Below are positions 28,505 through 37,349 of a stretch of 64,000 nucleotides of DNA, in pieces. Source of the stretch: Nocardia colli (lineage in GTDB: Bacteria; Actinomycetota; Actinomycetes; Mycobacteriales; Mycobacteriaceae). The first letter of the stretch is position 1; every line of letters starts with the position of its first letter. The notes under the pieces are model-generated. The model was given only the letters and a program-made list of their open reading frames with translations. It was not told the DNA's origin and made no database searches. The stretch is taken from positions 806,001-870,000 of the forward strand of contig NZ_VXLC01000004.1 in the NCBI RefSeq assembly GCF_008704205.1. The letters are read 5' to 3'. The position numbers and the translations under genes were made by a program.

Positions 28505-29680
28505 ATGCGGCCTGCTGTGTTTTCGTTGATGTTGGTGGTGTTCAGTCTCACGACCGGGGAGTTCGTGATCGCCGGAATTCTGCCGGAAGTGGCTGCGGGG
28601 CTTGATGTTTCGGTGTCATCGGCGGGAATGCTGGTGACCGCGTATGCGATCGGGATGATCGTCGGCGGGCCGGTGGTCACGGTGGCGACGGCTCGGGTGA
28701 GGCGTAAGCGACTGGTCGCCGGGCTGGTGCTGTTCGCGGTGCTCGCGAATCTGGGATCGGCGATCGCGCCGAATTACGCTGTGCTGCTGGTGATGCGGGG
28801 AGCTGCGGGGTTGGTGGTGGCCACGTTCTTCGCGGTGGCGATCGCTACCGCGGTGTCGACCGCGGTGCCAGGCAAAGCGGCTGCGGCGGTGGCGCGGGTG
28901 GCGCTCGGGATGAATCTGGGGATCGTGCTCGGGACGCCGATCGGGGCGGTTATCGGCCAAAGTCTGGGTTGGCGGGCGACGTTCGTCGCGGTGGCGGTGT
29001 GTGCGGCGGTGGCGTTGCCGTTGGTGGTCCGGTTCATGCCGGACCTGCCCGCGGCCGATGGTTCGGTGTTCGGTGAGTTGCGGGTCTTCGGTGACCGCGG
29101 GGTGTGGTGGGCGATCGGGCTCACAGCGCTCGGAAACATCGGTGTGGTCACCGTTTTCACGTTCATCACGCCCCTGCTCACCGATGTGGGCGGGTTCGCT
29201 GCGAGTACGGTTCCGGTGCTGTTGCTGGTGTATGGCGTCGGTGCGGTAGTCGGCAATCAGGCGGGCGGGTGGTTGGCCGACCGGGCACTGCTGCCTTCGG
29301 TGACGGGACTGCTTGCCGCTCTGGCCGGCGCGCTGTTTCTGTTCTGGCTCGTCGGTGGGAACCAAATATCCGCGGCGATACTGACTTTCGTGATCGGCGC
29401 GCTGGCGTTCGCGATCATTCCCGGGATGCAGACGCGGGTTGTCGCGGCAGCGGCCGTGGCGCCGACGCTGGCTGTCGCGGTCAACGCCTCCGGGTTTCAG
29501 CTCGCGGCGGCCGTCGCCGGACGGTTGGGCGGTGCGGTGATCGGTGACGGATCGGGCTTGCGATCGATTCCGTTGGTCGGTGCTGCGCTCACCGTCGTGG
29601 GGTTGGCGTTGGCGGCGTACCTATGGTGGCGTGCGTCCAGCGCCGCGTCCGAACGGACGCGGGCTGTCGAGAACCGTTAG
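28505..29680 (+). CDS. MFS efflux transporter, DHA1 type
   Basis: 391 residues and about 12 membrane helices. The opening LMLVVFSLTTGEFVIAGILPEVAAGLDVSVSSAGMLVTAYAIG is the usual start of the CmlA/AraJ-like drug-proton antiporter group, and the A-motif region after TM2 reads TVATARVRRKRLVAGLV. The SAGMLVTAYAIGMIVGGP stretch matches the family pattern. It should export small hydrophobic compounds. Expression is probably controlled by the divergent MarR gene through the inverted repeat at 28457-28491. It ends 4 bases inside the convergent hydrolase gene. Confidence 0.92.
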   Translation: MRPAVFSLMLVVFSLTTGEFVIAGILPEVAAGLDVSVSSAGMLVTAYAIGMIVGGPVVTVATARVRRKRLVAGLVLFAVLANLGSAIAPNYAVLLVMRGAAGLVVATFFAVAIATAVSTAVPGKAAAAVARVALGMNLGIVLGTPIGAVIGQSLGWRATFVAVAVCAAVALPLVVRFMPDLPAADGSVFGELRVFGDRGVWWAIGLTALGNIGVVTVFTFITPLLTDVGGFAASTVPVLLLVYGVGAVVGNQAGGWLADRALLPSVTGLLAALAGALFLFWLVGGNQISAAILTFVIGALAFAIIPGMQTRVVAAAAVAPTLAVAVNASGFQLAAAVAGRLGGAVIGDGSGLRSIPLVGAALTVVGLALAAYLWWRASSAASERTRAVENR

Positions 29681-30600
29681 GGCGTCAGTGCTTTGGCGAC
29701 GATGCCGCCGGTGATCGCCTTCGTCAGATAGTTCGTGGAATCGTGCGGGCTCGCGCCGTTGTCCAGCGGTTCCTCGGTGATCGGGGCGACGCCGGCGCCG
29801 GGGAACGGCGGGAAGTACGGGACGAGATCGAGGTGGGCGGCGACCAGGTCGTCGCGGTCGACCAGATTGTGCCAGCCGGCAACGGATTTGGGCACGGTGG
29901 ACGGTTTCGGCTGGAGCCGGTCGTAGATGACCGTGCGCAGGCCGAGCGGTGAACCCATGGTCAGCAGGGTCACCTCCTGGTCGACCCGGTGCAGCGCCTC
30001 GTAGGCGACCACCGAGCCGAGCGAGTGCGCGATGACGAGCTTCGTCTCCGGGCCGATGTGGGCGAGCACCTGCTGCTGCGCGTACTCGCGAACGGCTGGA
30101 TCGGTGAAGTACCGGGTGACCTGAGACAGGGCACGCACCACGAACTTCTCCGCGAGCCCCACGCCGAACGGTGCGAACCAGCGCAGCCGGACCAGCGCGT
30201 TGAGCGCAGGGCGCAGAGCGGCTTTGGCCCCCTGCGGCTTGGCCTCCGGCGGCGGCACGGCGCTCAACCGCTGGGCGGTCGCGCGGTCGCGTTGGTCGCC
30301 GGCGAACTCGGCGGCCGTCGCCAACCACTCCTCGGCGAGTTGCTCCATGAGTTCGAGCTGCTCGTCGTCGAGGTCGCCGACCGCGGTGCCCTGCGCGCCC
30401 TCGGCCAGGAACTGATTGCCGTAGAACGCCATCCTGGTCGAGATGTCGCCGGGTAAACCGTTGCGCCACAGGCGATCGGCGAGCTCGTTGTCGCCGTGGT
30501 TGCGCACCCCGCCCGCCAATCCCGGCAGCCATTGCGCCTCCAGGGTGTCGGCCGCGGCCTGCTCCTGGGCGATTCCGTGCACGAGGACGATCGTTGCCAA
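29677..30600 (-). CDS. Alpha/beta-hydrolase-like protein
   Basis: 307 residues from a TTG start (GTTGGCAACG; AGGGG lies about 9-14 bases upstream). It begins with the hydrolase strand MATIVLVHGIAQEQ, and the nucleophile elbow is LVIAHSLGSVVAYEAL (Ser in HSLGS). A helical insert of about 110 residues lies between these two blocks. An acid may be in HNLVDRDDLVAAHLD and a histidine in NGASPHDSTNYL, which together would complete the triad. No signal peptide. Substrate unknown. Its stop overlaps the MFS stop by 4 bases. Confidence 0.85.
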   Translation of the reverse strand: MATIVLVHGIAQEQAAADTLEAQWLPGLAGGVRNHGDNELADRLWRNGLPGDISTRMAFYGNQFLAEGAQGTAVGDLDDEQLELMEQLAEEWLATAAEFAGDQRDRATAQRLSAVPPPEAKPQGAKAALRPALNALVRLRWFAPFGVGLAEKFVVRALSQVTRYFTDPAVREYAQQQVLAHIGPETKLVIAHSLGSVVAYEALHRVDQEVTLLTMGSPLGLRTVIYDRLQPKPSTVPKSVAGWHNLVDRDDLVAAHLDLVPYFPPFPGAGVAPITEEPLDNGASPHDSTNYLTKAITGGIVAKALTP

Positions 30601-30683
30601 CGTCCCACCCCTTTCGTTGGACGGTCAAGTCCGGCCTTCGGCGTTCATTCTCGCCGAGCCGGCGCGGATTGTCGTGCGCTGAT

Positions 30684-31229
30684 TCAGTCCGCGCGCCATT
30701 TGATCGAGCAGCCCATGCTCGGCCGGTGCGGTTCGGGCACCGGCTTGCCATCCAGGACCGCTTCGATGGCGGCGCGCAATGCGTTGCCGGTCAACGGTTT
30801 TCCGTTGCCCGGGGTGGATTCGTCGAAGGCGCCGCGGTAGGCGAGGGCGAGGGTCGCGTCGTAGAGGAAGAAGTCCGGAGTGCACGCGGCCTCGAAGGCG
30901 TGGCCTACTTCCTGTGACTCGTCGACCAGGTAGGGAAACGTCCAGCCGGCGCGAATGGCCTGGTCGCGCAGCCGGATCGGGGAGTCATCGGGGTAGCTGA
31001 CGATGTCGTTGGTGCAGATCGCCACCGTCGGGATGGGCAGTGAATCGACGAGTTCACCCAGGGCCGCTTCGAGATGCTTGACGTACGGGCAGTGATTGGA
31101 CGCGAAGACGACGAGCAGGCCGGGACCGCCGGCGAAGTCCGCGCGCGAATGGGTCCGGTGATCTAGATCGGGCAGCGTGAAGTCCGGTGCCGGTGTGCCG
31201 AGGGGAACCATGCGGGATGCGAGCGCCAT
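30684..31229 (-). CDS. AhpC/TSA-family thioredoxin-fold protein
   Basis: 181 residues. The N-terminal part (VPLGTPAPDFTLPDLDHRTHSRADFAGGPGLLVVFASNHCPYVKHLE) is the peroxiredoxin/thioredoxin-like fold with a single cysteine in NHCPYVKHLE. That is the NHCPYV group, common in actinobacteria and cyanobacteria, and is not a classical C-x-x-C thioredoxin. The DIVSYPDDSP segment and ACTPDFFLYD cis-proline region are also typical. A further cysteine occurs in SMGCSIKW near the end. The start ATG at 31229 is preferred over an internal ATG at 31211. Confidence 0.9.
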   Translation of the reverse strand: MALASRMVPLGTPAPDFTLPDLDHRTHSRADFAGGPGLLVVFASNHCPYVKHLEAALGELVDSLPIPTVAICTNDIVSYPDDSPIRLRDQAIRAGWTFPYLVDESQEVGHAFEAACTPDFFLYDATLALAYRGAFDESTPGNGKPLTGNALRAAIEAVLDGKPVPEPHRPSMGCSIKWRAD

Positions 31230-31295
31230 GGAAGTGCTTCCGTCGGGATCGAAGACGGTACGAGCGTAACTCCGCTCGGTGGCGTTCGCCGGGGA

Positions 31296-32237
31296 TCAGG
31301 TGGCCAGATCGGCGGGATCGGTATTCGCGCCGCACACTACGACGCACACCTTCTCGCCGGGTTCCGGGCGGAAAGCCGGCGGGTTGGCACCGCCGCGCAG
31401 TGCGGCAAGTGCTGTGGCGGCACCGTATTCGACGGCGAGGCGGCGGTCTTCCCAGATAGCTCGGCGGGCCGCGACGATGTCGGCGTCGTCGACCAGCACC
31501 GAGGTGACGTTGTAGTTCTGTGCCGCGAACAACGCCAATTCGGTGGCCCGACGGGCACCGAGCGAGTCCGCCGCGATCGAGTCGATGTCCACGTCGACCA
31601 GCTCGCCGGCCTCGATCGACGCGTTGAGAGCGCGGCACCGCGTGGGTTCCACCGCGATCGTCCGGACGCCGTAATGCTGTGCGGCGGTAGCTACTCCGGC
31701 GAACAACCCGCCGCCGCCGACGGCTACCACCACGGTGTCCAGGTCCGGCAGTTGCTGATGGATCTCCTCCATCAGCGTGCCCGCGCCCGCGGCGATCAGC
31801 GGGTTGTCGTAGGCGTGCGAGAGCAGAGCGCCGGTCCTGGCGGCGAATTCGCGGCTGGCCGCGAGCGCGTCGGCGTACTGGGTGCCGATGAGCGTGACCT
31901 CGGCGCCATAGGAGTGCAGCCGGTCCACCTTCACCTTCGGCGCGGTGGCCGGCAGGAACACCGTCGCCCGCACGCCTTGACTGCGCGCGGCCCAGGCGCA
32001 GGCCAGCCCGGCATTGCCGCCGGAGGCGATGGTCACGCCCGCGTCCGGCAGCGTGCCGTTCTCCCGGTGGGTGAGCAGGAAGTTCAGCGCGCCACGGGCT
32101 TTGAAGCTGCCGGTGTGCTGCAGGAACTCCAGCGCGAAGCACAGCTGCCCGTCGTCGGCGGGGGCGAGGGCGATCGGCCGGACCCGGCCCGCCACCCGTT
32201 CGACGGCGGCCTTGATATCGCTGTGCGTGAGTTCCAT
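31296..32237 (-). CDS. Threonine/serine dehydratase-like PLP enzyme
   Basis: 313 residues of the fold-type II PLP family, which deaminates threonine or serine to a keto acid. The PLP lysine is Lys46 in HTGSFKARGAL, the phosphate-binding substrate loop is ASGGNAGLACAWAA, and the glycine-rich PLP phosphate loop is VVVAVGGGGLFAGVA. It lacks the ACT regulatory domain, so it is a catabolic-type enzyme. It lies 8 bases downstream of the LPG-synthase-like gene and is probably cotranscribed with it. Confidence 0.92.
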   Translation of the reverse strand: MELTHSDIKAAVERVAGRVRPIALAPADDGQLCFALEFLQHTGSFKARGALNFLLTHRENGTLPDAGVTIASGGNAGLACAWAARSQGVRATVFLPATAPKVKVDRLHSYGAEVTLIGTQYADALAASREFAARTGALLSHAYDNPLIAAGAGTLMEEIHQQLPDLDTVVVAVGGGGLFAGVATAAQHYGVRTIAVEPTRCRALNASIEAGELVDVDIDSIAADSLGARRATELALFAAQNYNVTSVLVDDADIVAARRAIWEDRRLAVEYGAATALAALRGGANPPAFRPEPGEKVCVVVCGANTDPADLAT

Positions 32238-32245
32238 CGGCTTCC

Positions 32246-33637
32246 TCAGTGTTCGCGGCGGTGCGGGGCGAACTCCAGGGTAAGCAGCGCGGCGGCGGCG
32301 ATGACCACCTCGCGCCAGCGGATCAGCACGAACCGCTGATCGGTCAGCGCGTGGAACTTGCGCAGGAACCGATACAGCGATTCCAGCCGGATCAGCGGAT
32401 CACCCAGGTGCACAGCCACATAGATCAGCTTCGCCGTGCGCGACTTCTCCTTGTCGGCGAACAGCTCGGGAAACGGCGCGAAGGCCAGCGAGATCCGGTG
32501 GATGTCGTGCTCGCGGGCGTAGTCGACGAGGTCGATGATCATCCGCTCGTCCAGCCCGTTCGGCGCGTCCTTGCGCCGCCACGGCACGTCGAGGCTGAGC
32601 TCGCGGCCGCGGTTGGACACGCCGTAGCGCTGGAAGCCGGCCAGCGTTCCGTGCTCGTCCTTGGCCATCACCACCAGCATGTTCGGGTTCCGCCCGTCGA
32701 GCAGGTGGTCCAGGATCATGGAGAAACCGCGGGTCTGCCTGCCGTGTCCCCACGAGTCGACGATGGCGAGCAGCTCGTCGCGCTGCGCGTCGGTGAGCGC
32801 GGACTCGTCCACGATCTCGGTGGTGACGCCGAAGTTGCGGGTGCGGCTGACCGCCTGGCGCAGGTTGCGGAAGTGCCGGCCGACCATCTTGAACTCGTCC
32901 ACGTCGATCACCACGTCGCGGCCGATCGGGACGGCGTGCAGCCCGCGGTGATCGAGCGCGCGGCGACGCCACAGCTCGGCCAGCTCGGGGCTCGCGCCGA
33001 GCACCGCGACCCGCCAGCCCTGGTTGATCGCGAATTCGGAGAACTCCGTGAGCAATTCGGGGAAGGCCGCGCGGTCGCCGATCGGATCGCCGGCCACCAC
33101 GGCGATGCCGAAGCGCGTGCGGTAGCCGATGCCCGCGGTCGAATTGCCGTTGAAGAAGTAGGTTTTCGAGGAGTGCAGGGCGAACGGCGCCAGCGGGTCC
33201 AGTTCGGTCCGGCCGACCAATTCGGCTACCCGGTAGAGCTGTTCGGGCTGTGGCCGGCTCGACTGCGGCAGCACCATGATGAATCCGCTGGCGGCCAGCA
33301 GCACGAAACCGATGCCGGGATGCTCGGCGCGGTAGGCGAGACTCGCGATCGCGAGCACCAGAACGGCGACCGCGAAGTGCGCCAGGGTGATCGGCCGGCG
33401 CAGGTGCAGCCCGCGGGCCACGAACACGCCCGCCACCGCGATGCCGACGAACCACGCGTGATCGGCCCCGTCCTTCGCGGCGGGATGGGCCGCGTAGACC
33501 AGCAGCACGCTGACGACCAGCGCGACGCCGATGAAGACCGGGCGGGTCGACGAGGTGGTCGTGAGCGCGGCCTGGCGGTACCCGGTGAAGGACGAGTATC
33601 GCTGTGCGGCCGCCGCCGTTCCCCGTTCGTCACTCAC
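32246..33637 (-). CDS. DUF2156 (LPG synthase C-terminal domain) membrane protein
   Basis: 463 residues. About four membrane helices lie at residues 31-135 (VFIGVALVVSVLLVYAA, WFVGIAVAGVFVARG, ITLAHFAVAVLVLAIASLAY, GIGFVLLAASGFIMVL), followed by a cytoplasmic DUF2156 domain of the double-GNAT kind found in lysyl-phosphatidylglycerol synthases (KTYFFNGNSTAGIGYRTRFG, then GRHFRNLRQAVSRTRNFG and NGLDERMIIDLVDYARE). It lacks the lysyl-tRNA synthetase half of mycobacterial LysX. It may modify a lipid with an aminoacyl group. The GTG start at 33637 lies inside the end of a 19-codon upstream ORF, suggesting translational coupling. Confidence 0.87.
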   Translation of the reverse strand: MSDERGTAAAAQRYSSFTGYRQAALTTTSSTRPVFIGVALVVSVLLVYAAHPAAKDGADHAWFVGIAVAGVFVARGLHLRRPITLAHFAVAVLVLAIASLAYRAEHPGIGFVLLAASGFIMVLPQSSRPQPEQLYRVAELVGRTELDPLAPFALHSSKTYFFNGNSTAGIGYRTRFGIAVVAGDPIGDRAAFPELLTEFSEFAINQGWRVAVLGASPELAELWRRRALDHRGLHAVPIGRDVVIDVDEFKMVGRHFRNLRQAVSRTRNFGVTTEIVDESALTDAQRDELLAIVDSWGHGRQTRGFSMILDHLLDGRNPNMLVVMAKDEHGTLAGFQRYGVSNRGRELSLDVPWRRKDAPNGLDERMIIDLVDYAREHDIHRISLAFAPFPELFADKEKSRTAKLIYVAVHLGDPLIRLESLYRFLRKFHALTDQRFVLIRWREVVIAAAALLTLEFAPHRREH

Positions 33638-33689
33638 GCCGGAACTCCGCCCCGTTGTCGCGTTCCTCCATCCACAACAGCATCGCCAT
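33630..33689 (-). CDS. 19-residue upstream leader ORF coupled to the DUF2156 gene
   Basis: From an ATG at 33689 with GGGAGG placed 6-11 bases upstream, the frame reads MAMLLWMEERDNGAEFRRE and then stops. The stop TGA (33630-33632) falls inside GTGAGTGA, overlapping the GTG start of the DUF2156 gene by 8 bases. The main gene itself has no good ribosome site immediately upstream, so ribosomes finishing the leader probably initiate it. Whether the peptide has its own role is not known. Confidence 0.6.
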   Translation of the reverse strand: MAMLLWMEERDNGAEFRRE

Positions 33690-33852
33690 GTGGTCCTCCC
33701 GTGATCGCCTACTCACAACACTATGCGGAACCGGCGGTTCCAGCGGCAACGACCCCCTTGGAAACCGTCCGGTTGGTCGCGTGACGGGCACAAGACGATC
33801 CGGCGGCTGGAGTCGATACCGACTCCAGCCGAAACATCGGATGATATGGCCT

Positions 33853-34623
33853 TTATTCCGGGCGGAAGGAACGATGCAGCAGCGTCAGCAGATCGTCCAG
33901 GTGGCGCTGGTACGCCTCCGGGCGATAGGCCGGCGTGTCCCGCATGGTGAAACCGTGTGGGGCGTCGGGATAGACGACGGAGGTGTAGCGCACGCCCGCC
34001 TTGTCCAGCGCCTGCTCGAGCCGGGTGATGTCCTCGGGCGGCATGGACCCGTCGTGGTCGGCGTGCGCGACGAACAGTTCGGCGGTGATGTCGGCCGCGG
34101 TGTGGTGCGGGCTGTCCGGGCGGTCGTCGGCCGCGAGGAAGCCGCCGTGGAAGCTGGCCGCGGCGGCGATCTGGTCGCCGAAGGTCGCCGCGGTGCGTAG
34201 GGCGAGCCGGCCGCCCATGCAGTAGCCGGTCGTCGCGAGCGCGCCGGGCGCCACCAGTTCGTTGGCGGAGAGCCACGCGAGGTAGCCGTGCGCGTCCTGC
34301 ATGGCCTTGTCCGGGGTGAGGGCCTCCCGCACCGGGGCGAGGTCGGTGAAGAAGTCGCCCATCGCGTCCGGTTCGCTGAAATCGGGTAACGGCACCACCG
34401 GCGCGCGACCGGAGCGGTAGAAGAAATTGGGCGCGAGTACGGCGAACCCGTGCGCGGCAATGGTTTCCACCATCTCGCGCAGCGTCGGTCGCAGGCCGAG
34501 CGCGTCCGGATAGAACAGCAGGCCCGGATGCGCGGCGTTGTCGCCGGGATGGGCGAAGTAGGCGTCGGCGGTGCCGTCGGGCAGGGAAATTTCGACCGCG
34601 TTGAACGCGACGGGTGAAGTCAT
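33853..34623 (-). CDS. Dienelactone hydrolase-family protein
   Basis: 256 residues. The nucleophile is Cys135 in TTGYCMGGRLALR, which identifies the dienelactone-hydrolase branch of the alpha/beta hydrolases. The acid is in LFVAHADHDGSMPPED and the histidine in DAPHGFTMRD. The conserved early acidic pattern GLLFYPDALGLRPTLREM is present. No ring-cleavage genes are nearby, so it is probably a generic carboxyl-ester hydrolase. A 227-base gap with no recognised gene separates its start from the lipoprotein gene at 34851. Confidence 0.92.
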   Translation of the reverse strand: MTSPVAFNAVEISLPDGTADAYFAHPGDNAAHPGLLFYPDALGLRPTLREMVETIAAHGFAVLAPNFFYRSGRAPVVPLPDFSEPDAMGDFFTDLAPVREALTPDKAMQDAHGYLAWLSANELVAPGALATTGYCMGGRLALRTAATFGDQIAAAASFHGGFLAADDRPDSPHHTAADITAELFVAHADHDGSMPPEDITRLEQALDKAGVRYTSVVYPDAPHGFTMRDTPAYRPEAYQRHLDDLLTLLHRSFRPE

Positions 34624-34850
34624 CAGACGAGTCTCCGTGGAGTAATGGTGACAACCGAACGAGCCAACATTACTCCGGCAAATTACTGAATAAATCGGCG
34701 ATTTCGGGCGCGTGTACTCTCCATTCGACTCCGAAGTTGTCATGCTCTGTCTGTCGGCGGCGTGCCCGTGGTCACGAGGCGCACCCGCAGTTCGATCGCT
34801 GATCCGTACCAATCGCCTGGTAAGTGGGGCACGACGAGAGGGTTTGATCT

Positions 34851-35357
34851 GTGAAATTGATTTGGCTGGTGGGTCCGGCGCTGGTCGCGGTGGTCGTCTC
34901 GGGATGTTCCGACGACAAGTCCGCAAGCAAGGAAACGTCCTCGTCGAGTAATCCGGGGACGTCCAGCTCGGAAGCGACCACGACCGCCGTGGGCGCGGAC
35001 AGCGAAACCGGCGGGGGCGTGCGGATCGCGCTCGGCGAGACGAAGAAAGTCGCGGTACCCGCCGACGCGGTGATGGATATCCGGGTGCCCGCGGAGTGGG
35101 GCGCGGCGGCAAATGAGCTGCGCTGCACGGTGGTCGACAGTTCCGGGCGGAACGAAGATCTACGATCCTCGGATGTGAAAAAGACCGAATCGGTGAATGG
35201 CAAGGACTGGATGACGGTGTGGACGTTTTCCGCCGCCCCGGTCGGCGAAGTCACGGTCGGTTGCAAAGACCCTGACTCGAAAATCGCCGCCGCGCACCCC
35301 GACGCGTTCGTGCGCGTCGTCCCGCGCGGGGTGATGCCGATGCCTGCCCAGCGCTGA
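34851..35357 (+). CDS. Lipoprotein, function unknown
   Basis: 168 residues from a GTG. The signal LIWLVGPALVAVVVSGC ends in a lipobox with Cys19, followed by a low-complexity Ser/Thr-rich linker (residues about 22-50) that probably spans the cell envelope. The folded part begins at VRIALGETKKVAVPADAVMD and ends RVVPRGVMPMPAQR, with two cysteines (ELRCTVVD, VGCKDPD) that could pair. This architecture is common among actinobacterial cell-envelope lipoproteins. No enzyme motif seen. Confidence 0.85.
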   Translation: MKLIWLVGPALVAVVVSGCSDDKSASKETSSSSNPGTSSSEATTTAVGADSETGGGVRIALGETKKVAVPADAVMDIRVPAEWGAAANELRCTVVDSSGRNEDLRSSDVKKTESVNGKDWMTVWTFSAAPVGEVTVGCKDPDSKIAAAHPDAFVRVVPRGVMPMPAQR

Positions 35358-35386
35358 GGTTCAGCGCCGGGCGGCGGGCGGGTCGA

Positions 35387-36553
35387 TCACGCGGCCTCGG
35401 CCGGGGTCGGGCGATAGACCCGGGCGGCCATGGACTGCAGGACCGACAGGCGGGTCAGCTGGTTGCGTAGCCAGATGTGGCTGCCCGCGGCGGGAATCAG
35501 CATCGCGCTGCTCGCGCGGACCGAGCGCTGGCGCCTCAGCACGGTCGGGCGCAGCCTGTCCTGGTAGCGGGTGAACGCGACTCGATGGTCTCCGTCGGCC
35601 GCGGCCAGCTCGCCGGCGAGCAGGTGCGCTCCCTCCAGCGCCAGGGCGGCGCCCGCGCCGGACAGCAGCGTCGCGCAGTAGCCCGCGTCGCCGACCAGCG
35701 CGACCCGTCCGTTCGACCAGGCCGGCATCCGGACCTGGCTCACCGCGTCGAGATAGAAGCCCTCGTCGGCGCTCGCCTGGTCCAGCAGCGTGGGCACCTG
35801 CCAGCCCAGATCGCCGAAGTAGCGGTGCAGCAACGACTTCTGCGCCGCCTGGTCGCGGTGGTCGAAGTCGAGCACGCGGGGCTCGCGGAAGGCGAAGAAC
35901 GCGGTGGCCATGTCGTGGTTGCCGGAGCGGTAGACGCCGGCGACCTTGCCCGGCGTGTTGTACAGGACCACCGAGCGCGGGCGGCCGAGATCGGCGTCGA
36001 CGCGGGCGGTGGCGAAGTAGATGCCGAGATGGTGCAGCGCGTCGGCCTCCGGCCGGACCGCGAGATTGCGGACCCGCGAATGCAATCCGTCGGCGCCGAT
36101 CACCAGGTCGAACTCGGCCTGCCTGCCGCTGTCGAAGGTGACGTCCACGCCGGCGGGGCGCTGGGCGATGGTGGCGATCGAATCGCCGAAGGTGTAGTCG
36201 ACGTCGTCGGCGGTCGCGTCGTAGAGCACCCGGGCCAGATCGCCGCGCATGATCTCGATGTCGCCCTCGGCATTGAAGGTGCTGGTCGGCATGCCCGCGA
36301 CGCGGCGGTCGGCGGCGTCGACGAAGGTCAATTCGCGGATGTCGGTGGCCCGTTCGCGCAGGGCGGGCAGGATGCCCATTTCGGTGGCGATGCGCACGGA
36401 GTCGCCGCGGATGTCGACGCCGTTGCCGCCGTCGCGCAGGGCGGGCGTCCGTTCGACCACGGTGGGCGCGAAGCCGTTGCGGGCCAGCCAGAAGGCGAGT
36501 GCGGGGCCGGCGATGCTGGCGCCGGAGATGAGAACGCGGGGGTTGTTCGGCAC
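35387..36553 (-). CDS. PHBH-type FAD-dependent monooxygenase
   Basis: 388 residues from a GTG with GAGGAGG directly upstream. The three class A flavoprotein hydroxylase signatures are seen: GASIAGPALAFWLA (FAD GxGxxG variant near residue 10), LVIGADGLHSRVR (DG motif) and RVALVGDAGYC followed by LLSGAGAALALEGA (GD motif). It should use NADPH and O2 to hydroxylate an aromatic or polyketide-like compound; tetracycline-inactivating enzymes are among its relatives, but I cannot tell the substrate. It is divergent from the TetR gene at 36642, with two identical-arm operators between. Confidence 0.92.
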   Translation of the reverse strand: MPNNPRVLISGASIAGPALAFWLARNGFAPTVVERTPALRDGGNGVDIRGDSVRIATEMGILPALRERATDIRELTFVDAADRRVAGMPTSTFNAEGDIEIMRGDLARVLYDATADDVDYTFGDSIATIAQRPAGVDVTFDSGRQAEFDLVIGADGLHSRVRNLAVRPEADALHHLGIYFATARVDADLGRPRSVVLYNTPGKVAGVYRSGNHDMATAFFAFREPRVLDFDHRDQAAQKSLLHRYFGDLGWQVPTLLDQASADEGFYLDAVSQVRMPAWSNGRVALVGDAGYCATLLSGAGAALALEGAHLLAGELAAADGDHRVAFTRYQDRLRPTVLRRQRSVRASSAMLIPAAGSHIWLRNQLTRLSVLQSMAARVYRPTPAEAA

Positions 36554-36574
36554 GGTGGCCTCCTCGAGATTGAT

Positions 36575-36591
36575 ACTGACCGTTGGTCAGT
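36575..36591. promoter_or_regulatory. TetR-type operator, copy 1
   Basis: ACTGACC-GTT-GGTCAGT: perfect 7-bp arms around a 3-base centre, starting 21 bases upstream of the monooxygenase start. The same arms recur at 36606-36622. Confidence 0.75.
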
Positions 36592-36605
36592 CATGAAGGT
36601 AGATC

Positions 36606-36622
36606 ACTGACCAGCGGTCAGT
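36606..36622. promoter_or_regulatory. TetR-type operator, copy 2
   Basis: ACTGACC-AGC-GGTCAGT: arms identical to copy 1, centre-to-centre distance 31 bases (about three helical turns), ending 19 bases before the TetR start. Confidence 0.75.
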
Positions 36623-36641
36623 CAAGCGGTAGGATCGAGCC

Positions 36642-37343
36642 GTGAGTGACGAAACGGCGCCGAATACCCAGGCGAAGATCCTCGAGGTGGCGATGGCCCT
36701 GTTCGCGGCGCACGGCTATCACCGCACCTCGGTGCGCGCGATCGCCGAACAGCTCGGCATCAGCAAGGCCGGCGTGCTGTACCACTATCCGAGCAAGTAC
36801 GACATCCTGGCCGGGCTGGCGGAACCGCTGCTCACGGCCATGGAGTCGACCGTCGCCGAGGCGCGGCATCCGGATCCGTGCGAGGCGCGGCGGCGGGTGA
36901 TCCACGGGTTGCTGGAGACCTTCATCGAGTACCGCTATCTGCTCAGGCTCAACGTCAACGATCTCGCATTGGCCGCTCCCGGAAGCATTTTCGATCGCTT
37001 CCGGGACACGATGATGCAGGCGAACCTGCTGGTCGCCGGGCCGAACCCGACCTTTGCCGAACGGGTGCGAGCGAGTCAGGCGATCGCCGGGCTGAGCGAT
37101 CCGGTGGTGCTGTATGCCGAGGCTCCGGTGGCGGAGTTGCGGACCGAGGTGCTCGAAGGCGTGCGGCTGCTGTTGTCCGTCGATCCCACGCCGGCCAACG
37201 GGCAGCGCGGGCGTCCCGCCGCGATGACGCCCGAACTGGTCGCGCAGGCTCGGCATCTGCACCAGGTGGAAAAGCGCAGTGTTCCGGATGTCGCGCGAGT
37301 CCTCGGTGTTTCGCGGGCGACGGTCTACCGATATCTCAAATAA
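36642..37343 (+). CDS. TetR regulator with a second, recombinase-type C-terminal HTH
   Basis: 233 residues from the GTG at 36642. Residues 10-55 are a normal TetR helix-turn-helix (TSVRAIAEQLGISKAGVLYHYPSK), and residues 60-180 a TetR-like helical domain. Residues about 189-233 (RGRPAAMTPE, then SVPDVARVLGVSRATVYRYLK to the end) match the C-terminal DNA-binding domain of Hin/Pin-type serine recombinases. This gives two DNA-binding units in one chain. The second domain ends exactly at the stop codon and is followed by a repeated TTTTTGAGACA. It most likely represses the divergent monooxygenase through the paired operators. The extra domain may have come from a mobile recombinase gene. Confidence 0.88.
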   Translation: MSDETAPNTQAKILEVAMALFAAHGYHRTSVRAIAEQLGISKAGVLYHYPSKYDILAGLAEPLLTAMESTVAEARHPDPCEARRRVIHGLLETFIEYRYLLRLNVNDLALAAPGSIFDRFRDTMMQANLLVAGPNPTFAERVRASQAIAGLSDPVVLYAEAPVAELRTEVLEGVRLLLSVDPTPANGQRGRPAAMTPELVAQARHLHQVEKRSVPDVARVLGVSRATVYRYLK

Positions 37344-37349
37344 TGCCTC

